A stretch of 64,000 bases of DNA from Balanoglossus misakiensis (lineage: Eukaryota; Hemichordata), in contig CM082593.2 in NCBI GenBank assembly GCA_040954595.2, positions 2,790,001 to 2,854,000 on the forward strand. The letters run 5' to 3'. The stretch's first letter is position 1. Every line of letters starts with the position of its first letter. A program made the position numbers and the translations under genes. Shown here piece by piece: positions 27,901 to 40,400 of this stretch. The notes beneath the pieces are model-generated. The model had not been told where the DNA came from and ran no database searches. It was given only the letters and a program-made list of their open reading frames with translations.

Positions 27901-30900
27901 TTGAAAGTCCCCTTTCCTACAATTGTGCCTCGCGATTTGAGTATTTAGGTCGACACACGAGAAAGGTGAAGGGACCAGCATGCGATTATCGAATGAAGTA
28001 AATACACGGATATGGAAAGTGAGACAGCGATATTAGTCGCGGCGTTAAAGAGGATATTATGAGAATTTGTTCAGCGCAGACACTGTCTACAGCGCGAATT
28101 GTTGCCCGACGCCTTGTAACAAGTTGCGTATTAACAAGATGACTGCGGTAACACGACCCGTGTCATTTCGGTAGCGTCTACGCCGCGCGCCGCCGCCGAT
28201 ATTCTCAAGTGTTCCGTTGTGTGCAATCTCGGCAGCGCCGCCGCAATTGCATCTTCATCACACGTGGGCCAATCTTCAGAGTCCACTGCCGCCAGTAGCT
28301 TTGAACATCTCCGAGACGCGTGTGCAGACTACAACGGATGTCCTCCCCGTTCTCTGTCATTCTCTGAAGCCGAGATCTTATCCGTCCCATCTCTCTGTCT
28401 TGTTTCTTCGCAGACGTTTAATTGTCACTTCTTGGAACTCTTGAACCCGAAGAAGCCAATGAGAGAATTCACCAAGGAAACGAAGTAACAAACAGAAAGT
28501 GTTACAAGGTAAGCTTAAGGCTTTTTTGTATCATCGTTTAATACTCCACCCCGGGGGTGTCTCTCGATACAGAAAAATATGAATAACGCCTTAGTTTGGT
28601 GTTGTTTCAAAAAGTCGTTACTTTGTTTTTGTGCCGCTCACCAAGAACCCGTTATAAATACATACCGTCAGGCAGTGCGCTATTTTGACAGGAATCTTTA
28701 ACCTCGATACTTGACCCCAAATCATAAACGTGAAAAATTTGATAGGTAAAATAATTTAGCGTAGTCTAATTTGATCATCACAATCTCTCCGCGCACTAAA
28801 CGTAGCCGGGTAATTTCATTAGGCGACTCCATTGCAATTTGGTGTCTTGATTTGCATGTCCCATTAGGGGAATTTGTCCATATGTAATGATTGGTACAAC
28901 ACACCTTGATGGGATTCGATGCGAAACAAAAAGACCTAGAAGAACTTTTCTGTCGTTTAGCCAGATTGAATCGGGAAATTGTTACTTCTGGTGTATTTTA
29001 AATTGGGTCTTTGCAATACTGCTCAGATCAGAGAAAAAACGCCAGCACAGAGGAGGTCTGGTCGGGGAAAGTCGTATAGTAAAAACGGCTCGGCTTTCAA
29101 TGGTGTATATTAGAGTGGCGCCTACGTCTAATTCGTATCGTTGGTCATACCATTTATAAAACTAAATTTAATAACGTCGTTAGGGTTGTAATAACAGTTC
29201 TAGGTCGCAAGGAGCGGTGGTGGAGAGGATGTGTGGTTGACGGCAAGTCTCGGTAGGGAGCCCGCCGCCGACGCGTAGTAGATGTTGCGTATTTTAAACT
29301 CGAAGTAAGTGGCAGTCAAGGCCGTAACCTATGTGATGGCTTTTCGTACAGAGAGATAGACGCTGTATAGTTGAGAGTAACGGATTCCAAGTCTCGTAAA
29401 CAAAACATCAAATTGATGTGGCCAGGTATAGGGCAACCTTCGGGTTTTGCTTTCGGGGCAATACGCTTCGTTATAATCGGAGTTGCACCGAACGGCTGAA
29501 GTATCGATCTTTCGGAGACGAAGAAAAAAAAACGGACCCCGCAGCCACCGTAGAACAGAACTGATCAATTACACATCACACGGTTTTATACGGAGACAGG
29601 TAACAAGGCTCTGTCGTTATGACAACCGACAGAACCCGCGGACGTGGGGGCTTTTTTCCTGAATTTTACCGGTCTTGCAAGAGTTATCAGGAGTCCGGAA
29701 ATTGATAATTAGATGATCTCGTGGCGTTTTGCGGGTAATCATCGAATAAGTGAAATTAAGACCGAGAATAGGTCTTGACAATTATCGGTTTAAACTGCCC
29801 TATTCATCAATGTCAAAGACGCGTGGGTAACTCTTAAGTGCATTTTCCCGGCATCCTTCCCATTACGGCATCGGTCCTCGCTCACCTGGTGCGATAGTGT
29901 AATTACACTGGAGTCGAAGAAAGCGCACGATTCTAAAATAATCTTATCTGTTCGAATGTGAAACACCCGCACACGTTATCGCCAATCCCAGGGCTGCCCC
30001 ACCCACGCCAGAATGGAGGAGTCCTCTACACTTACTTATTTCTAAGTTCACTTGTATATCAGCGTGTAGTTCGCTCGGAAGCCGCCGTATCGTCGACGGG
30101 ACTGGAAGTTCGCATCGCACCCGTTTTCTGCCGCCACACTTCGCAGCCACGTGGGTTCTTGTTTTATCCCATCCGATTCAACGAGAGCCACTCCAAGCGA
30201 TGGGACGATTCGACACATTGACAGCCGATATGCGTTAGCTAGTTTTCCCCGTCCTTCGTGAATTTTTAAAAGCCTCTAACCCAGCGATCCGCCTCGGATT
30301 GATGATCAGCTGATCACAGGCGTGAAAGAAATCACAACGCGATCGTTCCTGTCAGCCGACATCGGAAGTGCCGTAAACCCGACAAAGAATCGACGAACGC
30401 TATTCCAGGAGCGAAACCAATAATTTTGCGTGCTCCATCGATCAGATAGCTTCGCAACCTCTCTTTGACGTGACTTTTACACGGTAGGTAAAAGCGTGGT
30501 TTTCAGGTCAGATTTCTCTCAGCAGGAGGAGAGACATCCACCCTTTGTACAATATTGCTGATTCAGCTCTCTTTCAACTAAAGTAACCAGATGCAAAGCC
30601 ATCACCGTTGGTATAGATTTGGCAGCTGGGCTTGCAGTCGGTACGGTGGTTCACGTTCAGGTCGCGCATCGACCGTCTCTTTGACGCGAGTTTAGCGTCT
30701 GCCAAAAAAAACCGTACAAGTTCACAGTACATTTTGTGTAATTGCGGGAGATTTGATTGCGTTTACTGTCAATCAACGGCGGAGTTTAGAGAAGCCATCC
30801 GTATTCTCTTCTGCTCTCTCGGGTTTAATAGTGGGCGGGCGTGTTCGCCGAGTGAAGCCAGGCGCGAAACGCAGAAACGAAGCAATTCAGCGCTGATCGA

Positions 30901-31514
30901 TCGCGGGGACAGCTTTTCCGGAAGCAATTACGATGTGGACATAACTAAAAGGGACTGGCGCGTAATGAGAGGGATAGGCCGCCGATACATATCGATGCCT
31001 TCGGGAAATTTTTCTTTCGCTCCTGAGTCGTGTCATTTCTAACTCTCCTTCTTCGTGTTTTGTTTGATTTTTTTGCCATACTATCACTCACTACATAGTA
31101 TAGTTGCCATGATGAAGGAATTTGTCGTCTAGTGTGAGTTAACTATTCACAGTTCGTGCGGGCGAATTACAAGTGACCTATATATCAACGTTGTGGACTG
31201 CTTGTATGTATGTCTTCAAACACGATTGTGTTTTTATTTCATTAACGTCTGTGCCAGTGTCTATGTAACCTCGGTTTCCGAGAGAAATTGCAAATGAAAG
31301 CGATTCTGGGCAATCTAATTTCCCCTGTTAGCTCCCGCCTTGACAAATTGTGGAAGCGAAACGTATTGAGCAAATAGCGCCGAGCCCAAGAGGACGGTGA
31401 CTTTGTCTCAGCCTCGCTCAGACAGCTGACAACGCGCCGCTGCTACTGCACATAACGACAAGGTCTCGTCGTCTCGCGATCAATCACGGCGAGCGAGATC
31501 TCAGTGGAATTCTC

Positions 31515-31528
31515 GTTGCTGTGGCAAC
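31515..31528. promoter_or_regulatory. X-box (RFX) palindrome
   Basis: GTTGCTGTGGCAAC fits the inverted half-site pattern of RFX factors. It lies about 2.9 kb upstream of the NDNF start codon, a plausible promoter-proximal position if the transcription start is in this area. Confidence 0.3.
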
Positions 31529-34426
31529 ACTCCCGATTCCCGCCCTCTTTCGTTGAGGTATGACTGGCAATCACACAGTTTTATCATCTTTTATATTAAC
31601 ATCTGTGTTGACTTGCCGTGTGATATTTCCGACAACTGATTCCAAACAAAAAACGCTCAAAAGAAGGCAGTGTATTGCCTGGGGCTATGGTCGTTGATGT
31701 TTCCCCGAAAAAGTGACCGCTCATGAAATTTCCCAGAAAGAATCCCAGGTGATTTTTCATTTGAAAAGCTGGGAAATCATCGATTTTTTCCGTTAGCAAA
31801 TATTGTTTTTTCCCAATGACCTCTTAACCACAATTTGTGTACATCAAACGTGGGTAAACCGAGATATTAAATCAAAACTCTTTAAGTTGGACGCCGCACC
31901 AATCCTATAGTATTCCGCCTCCCTCATTTCGAGAAAATATGACAGTCTAGAATTATGACGTACAAACACACATCCGATTTCTGAAGTCGGTCGTTTTGAT
32001 GAAGTACAAAATTGACTGGTAGTCGCTCTTTTGATAATTAGGCGATGCCATTTTTCGGACTCTAGGGAAAACGCGGTATTGGAAAAAACCAACACAACTT
32101 GTGCGAAGTGATATTACTTACGCGCCGCTAACCTTTTGTACGTTCTAATACCTTCATCGCTAACTCTGTACTGGCAGCGCGCTCTCGGTTGCGTCATAAA
32201 TGGGACAAACCCTTCTTCTCCTTCAGAAAGTACGCGAAAAGAGTATAGAGACGAGCCTTGTTTAATTGCACAATGAATATTGCCTTTTAGAATAAAAAAC
32301 ATTAACGATATTTATTAATTTTAAGAGAGAATATCCTAAACTTTCCTTGAGAAAGTTTAAGACTTTGATTTTCGAGGTGTATTCTACCTTAATAACCGAA
32401 TACCGTACTTGTTTCTGAGACAGGAAACGATGGAGCTAATAATAATCTGGCAATGAGTTGATGATAGTTGTGCAAGCGATACGAAAGAATAGAATGCTTA
32501 AACAGAGAACCATTAAATTGAAAGGAAAAAAATGGGATGGCGTGTCCTGGGGATAGCGAACTCTGATTGAATTTTGAGTGTTCATTCTCACCCAACTGAG
32601 TCATGCGTAAATTGGAGTTAAATTTACGACCTCGGTGAGGGATTGTTTTATTTTTAGTTCGACAAGGGCCATTAATTCGCCTTATATTGATACGTTTGTG
32701 TAGAGCTCTATAAAACACTGAAAAACAACGTGAATCAGATGCTGTGTCCAGTGAAGGAGTGACATCAATTCGAAAACTGTCAAATGTTATCCTTCCCTCT
32801 GTGAACAGATCAGGTAGTGCGCACGCGCATCGAAAGCCTCATTGAAATGAGTTCATCCTGGGTTAGAAATTCGACTTTGTGTCTCGGTTTGTACCCATGT
32901 TGCCTCCGTTCTACTAAACCACTTTTCGCGCGGGTTTTTTTCTACGCAGACTACACTTTATCAGGCATTCAAGCCGGGTACCCGTCGGCTCACAGGTCCC
33001 TGCATATCGTGATACCGAGATAGCCCGGAGTGTACGTCTCGCGCTTCATGTTTATGCGCCACACGTCTTAATTGGATAGATAAAAGCCGATAGCACTCCT
33101 CGGCGGCTTTTTGGCCAATTGGCCTCTTCCATGTATGAGGACTCAGTGACACGGAATAAATTGCCTTCGCCACGACTTCGGCGCGGTTATCTGAAATACT
33201 TTAAAGGTCCATGAGCTACCAGTGTTACGCACGATTTTCATTTTCATTTCACACTGAAATCAATTCGACGTGTAAATGTACTTACTTGGAGGCGTGTGCA
33301 CAGGTATTACAAACACGGATTTGGACTGTATGTACAACTGGGCAGGATAAATAATAAACGGATGCCACACTCATATATGCCATACATGGTCAGCTGATCA
33401 ACGGTAGCCTGATACTCTCGTCATACCCGTAGGCGTATGACTACCTGTAGATCCACTCACATGCCAACGCAGAAACGCCCAAAAACAGTCCTAAATTCCA
33501 GAAAAGGCAACCGGCACGAGACGCCAGACCGCGTTGTAAAGTTCCACAGTCACGTATACGCGAGTGGCAACTGCGTAGCACTGGGCTGAACGCAAATATC
33601 ATATACGCCCTTCGGAAGCATACGTAAATGAGGTAACCTCTTCCTAAAATAACTCTTCCGGCATACATGTACTTCCGGATTTGGGATTTGGGTCTGTACA
33701 CCGGGTTTAGTCACAGACAGGAACAGTTGCTAAGCGCTGAAAAGGTTACGTGGGAGGATAAACTCCCGGATCCTCTCAAAATGACTCTCTAAAGCTACCG
33801 GAGAGGAATACACCGAGTAATTTATGTATTTTCACAGGAAGAAAAGCAGCTTAAGCAATTAAATGTAAATTGGACGCGCTCCCGCGTTGCCAGCATGACA
33901 GAAATTTCTAAGGTGTACCATGGGGGAACTGTAGTGTTATCTCACGACGATCAATCCGTCCATCCATCAATCAATCATTCAATATATCTATCTATCAGAG
34001 TTTTGATGTGGTAATCGCTCATTTATTAGTCACAGTCGTCAAATAAGCGGTTGAATGAACTAAAATAATTATCACTGACCGCAATTAAAGAAAGTCGATT
34101 AATTGATGATTCAAGAGGTGATTAACTATTTCAATGTCTGCAACTTAGGGTATATATGAACACTATGGGCTGCACCAGTATGTTAAAGCGTGGCTGTGTT
34201 TTCCCGAGTTTTTGTGGGTAGGCGAAGTTTTGCATTTACCGAGTAGTGACAATATGCGCATGCGGTACAACACTTTGCAAGCCCACTGGCAACACAAATT
34301 ATCTCACTCACTAACCGGTTTCACCTACCCAGGGTGTTCATTGAAAGCGATTCCAGATTCGGTTCGTGTGTAACGTCTTCTCGTATTTTTTCTTCTCTGT
34401 CTCCCCTCTCCAGATCTTGCAGGAGG

Positions 34427-37400
34427 ATGGCTCCGCTCACGACAGCCTTAGCAACGTGGTTTTCACTGCTTTTAACGTCAACGGTGGTTGTTTCACAGGA
34501 ACTGCCCGGCAGAAAAGAAGAATACTTGCACTTCCAAATGACAAACCCAGAAATATTTTACGATACGGACTATTTACCGGATGGATTGCAAGTGAGGGAT
34601 TTCATCTTTAAGGATTCGGTAGCAGAAAAAAGGTTGGTTTTCGATGCAACTATGAAAACATAACTTATGCGCCAGTTTCATTTTCGGTACGTCCCTAAAT
34701 TTTTTTTTTCAAAATAGCAACACCCGATGTCCCTACATTTTATTGGACATTATTATTTTCACAGGTGTCCGCGTCGCCGTCGCAGAGACACCGTTTAGTT
34801 AAACCTAAGACTCCTTTGCGTAAGCGAGTGTTCGTGAATAGTTTGCGAAATCATTGCGCTATCAATGTCGTGTTCTTTGATCGCCCAGGCAAGTATGAGC
34901 GATAGACTACATGTCTACACTGTGGTCGGTAATCGTCTAGCCCGCCGGGCTCACAGTGATTATCTGCGTTGTAATCTTCGATTCAGGTGACGGCATTTTC
35001 ACACAGAATGCCGCTGCGGTTCAAACCGCAATGCGCAGCGCTGGCCTCGCCTATGTGATTAGCCTGAGCGATGGATAAAGACCAGGAGCCGCGTTGGAAA
35101 ACCCCGGATGCGGGAGCGCGTGCGTGCGTGTCGAACGACAAAGTCGGCTTTATGGCTGCACAATGAGGACTATTTTAAAACCTCCATGTGCATTGTCCGC
35201 CGCGCGCAAGGCTAATTTAAACGTCAAACCATGTAACGAGCACTAATTGACGGCCGCCATCTTTCATGACTCCCTTTCATTTATTTGCACTGCATTCTGG
35301 GTAATTTCAGGTACTTTTTCTCCGTCGAAGAAGACAACACGCCAGTGACTATCACGGTGACACCGTGCGCGGCGTTACTGGAATGGCAACTGACGCTCTT
35401 ACCGGACGAAGGCAGCGGGGAGGCATCAGGTACCGACTTTACAGTGTTTCTTAATCAGGAAAGGGTAGTGTAGTTAGTTAACGAGCGCGGCGTTTCCACC
35501 GGTCACTGCGCCTAATTGCCTATAAATGGCTCCCGTCACACAATCGATCGGCGAACGTGTCCAACGACACTTTCTGGTATACCAATGACTTTAAAAGTAT
35601 TTTATCACCGATTAAAATAGATATATGACATCACGCTATGCACTTGACATTTACGTGGGCGACGTCATTAATATTTGAATTTAATTAGCTCGGACACTGA
35701 CGTTTCCGGTTGCCAGGTAGCTATTAATTCATGTTGGCAAACAATGTACTACTTTACTTTCATATGACTAATCGTCGGGGTGGGATGACGTGTAAAACAA
35801 TTTTTGCACATGTAATTACAAAAGTGAAAGAAAAAAGGTCCATCTGACAGTACTGCTCTTGTTATCATCTTGTCGCGCGAGATCACGCAGAGTCTCGTGG
35901 ACTTCGGGAAACGGTCTACAATGTATTGACTTCCGCGACCAGTCAGCAAAATCCAGGTACCCCCAGCCACGCGTGCAGCAGAATGGAAATATTCACGCGC
36001 GTACCTCGTGAATTCCATACCAAATCGAAAGACCGGCCGCTTGGAACAGTCGCTCTTCAGACTCGTTGGTCTGAAACGAAATAATTGCACATTAAACTTT
36101 AATTATCTAAATAGTACATGTCGGTCGCCATCCCCGACCCTTGGATGACCTTTGGTGTCTTTTTGTAATCCCAAGATGGAACTGCTACGGATTTCTGAAC
36201 CTGGTACGATTGAGTTATTCAAAAGTGCGATGGCTTGATTTTTTGCTTCCAGGCGATGAAGTAGAATTCCCTCATGGGTCTGCAACCACGCTCTAGATGT
36301 TCTGCGCGATAGAGGAAATCATTCGCGCCTCCCGTAAAATATCCAAGCCTGGTTCAACGTCGAATTGCGGATGAGCTCTCACTCGAGCAGCCTGCGCGAA
36401 TTAAAATAACGACCTTAAAGTGCAATTATTTTATATTAAATTATGCACCTCCGTTGTTATCTAATGAATTGAAAATGACCGGGAAAGTCAGCCAGTGCTG
36501 GAAAATTTGAATGGATTTATATTAGGACAGCTTTTAAATAATCGACTAAAATGCTGCTGATTGTACTTTCACTTTCAAATGATACTGTAACAAGATAACT
36601 TGATATTGTTGAAGTGATTCTTACAGTATCGCCGCCCTTCTATGAACTACTGTTTAATCCCCACGTATTTACACTGAAATTAGTCTCCCTACATGGATTA
36701 TACAACTGTGATACAATAGATTATGCCAAACCTAAACGCCACGGTTTAGATATTATTGTGGGCATCCTGCTATCTTATAATTGAAATGCATTCGTAATGT
36801 TTGGGTTACAGTACCCTTGTTTCTAGTAATCATGGCGGTGATAGGCAATTATGATCATCTAACCCAAGTTTCTCCAAATCCTCGATGTTGACGTTTGACG
36901 GAGAATTGATAATCGTCACCCGTTAGATTCACACATTTCCCCATTCCCACCGCATTTTTCCACGATGAGTCATCGATGGTTAGAATTCCATCACTTAAGA
37001 GACGCTTTGGCCATACCGCTTACATTTTCTGTTTGGCAACCTTTCTGGGTGATGAGCTGCAGTGAAAGGCTGTATTCTTTTGATTAGACATAGGCTCTCC
37101 CCAGTGTTGCAGATTTTCATTTGGGTTGCCACGCGAAAATGTGCGCCTCCACAAGACCATCAAAAGAAATATACACTTATTAACCATATATGGTCATATG
37201 TAAATTAGAGGTATAGACTCGTCATGGTCACATCATTGGGATATTAGGCTATTCTTTATGTGCGATATCAAGAGATAGAAAACGCATTGTATCACGCCAT
37301 GCAGTTGCCGCATTGCTGTGTAATTGTAGCGACAGGCCAACGCACACGCCACCTAATGGGGTTGGCTTGGTGCTTTTTATCAGCTCACCCTCGATCGCCG

Positions 37401-40400
37401 AGCAATTTGCATGCAAAGAAGCCACAGATGACATCATGTCCACGGGGCCAAAGACTGCGAAAAACAAAGTTGTCATCGGGGAGTTCCAGGTGATAAGGTC
37501 CACGCGCCAACAATATCGTGAGACATTGATTTGTCGATGGACTCTGCAAGGACCGAGGGAAATGAGTCATCCTGCGCGCACGGAGCAACTGTAAACAACA
37601 GATACAGCCCCGCAACGCGTCAGCCACCAATAAAGTATAGCAATTTGCAAAACAGAACCCAGGGTTCCAATAAACCAATTCGAACAGAAAACAACGCCGC
37701 TATCTCCAATGCCCTGAAGCGATAAATACCAATATACTCCCCTTGTTCAGTGACTTCTTCGAAATAGGCCAACACTCACAGTTGGAATGAAATATCAATT
37801 CCGAATCCCCCCTGCGGCGAATCTTCCACGAAAATATTTATCACAAAATAAAATAATAATCAATGGCGTCTATTTTAAGGCAATTTCAGTTGTGCGTGCG
37901 GCTGAAGTCAATAATTTTTATCAGATCAAAATATACGTGAGCTCTGTCCGCAAGTTTGTTGTTTACATTTCTGTAATTGGAGAACTGAATTATTGATTTT
38001 CCTTAATATGCCTCGCTTGTAGTTTGGATGTCTGTGCACGTTAACAAGCTAAATATGTACCAACATTTAGTTTTTTGGGCGATGAAAGTGAATTTTTGTC
38101 TCCAATGATATTTGGGTGCCCAGTGACTTGTTTTAACAATGTGTGTGTGTTCTCGAGGCAAGCCATATTTCATTCGGTGTTGTCATTTTAGGGGTGGGGT
38201 GGCTTATTGTGGTTACGTGTGATAGGCATAATTCAATGCCTACCCATATAAGCCTGTGTGATGAAAACTCAAGTTCATTACCCTTGTGCGCCTTTTCTCG
38301 TTCAGGCCATACTAGTTCTTTCCATTTGTCAGACAGCAGCATACAATTCCCGTATAGGTTCTGTCAACCGTGCGTGACTTGCATAATATGTTCAGTAGTC
38401 CTTGACGAATGAATTATGTGTGATTTTTTTTGCCTCCACCAGAGACTCGACTCGCGAACCTCCACACAAAGTCACCCGGCTTATCATAATTTTTATTCAC
38501 TCGTAGAGAGGCCTTGGAAAACGAGGCGCCGTGTCACGACTCAGAGACACATTAATTTCAAAATGTCACTTAAATCTTTATATTCCTGAAATATGCATTT
38601 CCTATAAGTGGGGGATTATATTTTGACATGATTCCGGTAATCCGCATTCCTTTACATGATACCTTGAGTAATTCCCTCACCATGAAGTCTCCTACTTTTG
38701 ATTTAAGAATGAGTTCAGGAATAGAGTGAATAGAATACAATTTTCACGCAATGTCATTAAATGTAGCCAAATGACAAACATCGTTAGGGTAGATGTACCA
38801 TCTAAGGTATCTTGCCCAGAAGGTCTGGAGTGATCACTTTGACTTAATCGTCGGGTTGCGTGAGTTTCTTTAATCCCCCAAGTCCATCACGTTCTGCTCT
38901 TTATCGACAAGGGAAAGAAATGTTACAATTATTCACCGATCTCCGGTTCTTTACACAAGGAAGAATGAAAGCCCGGTTTGACTTTCTCGTCCCTGCAAAG
39001 ATATCGATTGGGCGTATCAAGCCGCCAGCGCGGAAGAAGCGCGCTCTCTCTCTGAAACGAGCCTTGCCAATTATGCACGATCGTTATGCGTTATATGGTT
39101 CAAAATAGACTGAGTCAATTTCAAAATCTGATTCATTTATCATCAAAGCTATGGGGGACACACACTATTGATATTCAAAAAACGCGACCTTCGTCGGAGT
39201 TGAAGCGAAGCGTCATATTTTTGGAGGCAGAAAGTGGCGGAGACAGTAATTCCACTGTTTTGTTTGATAAATGGCGACAGCATCATTGACACTATGGGAA
39301 AACCAATCCAGTAAAGCGTGCTAGTGGCCGCATTTGATTACCTTAATACATTTGTATCGGCGCACCGCAGGTAGCAATTACTGGGAGCTGGCGAGCTGCT
39401 AGTTTACACAATGGGGACCGAGTACCTGACAGTTCATTTAGCGGCGAAAGCGCCAAGTCACTCTGCGAGCGCGGAAGCTTTGATCTATTATAGCGTCGAG
39501 TTTGTCTTAATGCAAAGAAAGACTTAAGTAAATCTTGATAACCAGTCAGAGGGAGTACAAATAAGAAATTAAAACCTGACAGTCTGGGCTGTTCGCCAAG
39601 ATTGCTTTCACATTTGTCGAAACCGACGTCTGTAAGATTGATAAAAACTATAATCTGTACCTCCGTGTAAATTGTGTTGACCTTGCTCCCAATGTTTTTT
39701 TAATCCACCCCGACACTTCCAGGGCCCATTTGCTAGACTTCTGTGAGCGTTCATATTGGTCATTAGTTATCCGCTAAGTAATTATTCCAAAGTGATCATC
39801 GATACAAATGTATGGCTTAAAACATTTTTGCAGTTAAAACTCTCGTGCTCGAGTGTGCTATATTATTAGTAGTCATGGGTATCTCCCAGAACCAATCACC
39901 CAACAACCTCAATGTCCACCGAATGTTAATTGCATTACATGGGAACAGTATTATGTCGAGGAGGAAATGAAATTTATAGAAACATCGTCACGGGAGTATA
40001 AAGTTGTAAATCTAACAATTTTAACCAGTGTCCGGTGGAAACATCTAAAATTAATATGTAGACAGGACTGGGCGCTATCTTCGATGACCATAATCTTATT
40101 TCCTTACTAAATAACTTAACGTGATAATATATCCAACTTCAGTTCGACAGTTCTCAACGCCTCCGTCGTGAGCTGTTACTCTTAATTGGACATTTATGTA
40201 CCCAACTTTATATCGTTATCGCGACGTTTTTACGCAATGTGTCTGCCAGGAGCCGTGAATGCTTGTGGACGAACGCGTCACCGATTTCAATGAAATTCGT
40301 GGTGGCGCTCCAGCTGACGCCCGCTTGTCTGTGTCGAATAAATTCAAGAAGTCATCCAAAAAGCGGTTTTATTGTGATTGCTGCCGATGCGGGGCATTTA

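Larger units (their letters stand above)
14740..34413. other. Long non-coding region upstream of NDNF
   Basis: Nearly 20 kb without a gene I can support. It holds poly-C tracts at 16367-16378 and 27516-27531, perfect palindromic CREs (16610, 17821, 24783, 25223), paired E-boxes at 17455, a mixed motif cluster at 24.6-24.93 kb, and a short ATCC/ATCT microsatellite near 33.96 kb. The longest open frames (25782-26123 on +, 26472-26942 on -, and overlapping frames at 15892-16276) match no family I recognise. Since the next gene is NDNF on the + strand, part of this is likely its promoter and non-coding first exon. A C+G-richer stretch ending in a consensus donor near 28.5 kb is one candidate. Confidence 0.5.

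Noticed and set aside
33442-33455. Resemblance to the miR-10/100 seed region
   Set aside because: TACCTGTAGATCC lacks one base of the mature sequence and I see no opposing arm for a precursor hairpin.
34366-34611. 81-codon ORF overlapping the NDNF first exon
   Set aside because: It is in another frame and crosses the acceptor and signal-peptide region of the clear NDNF exon.
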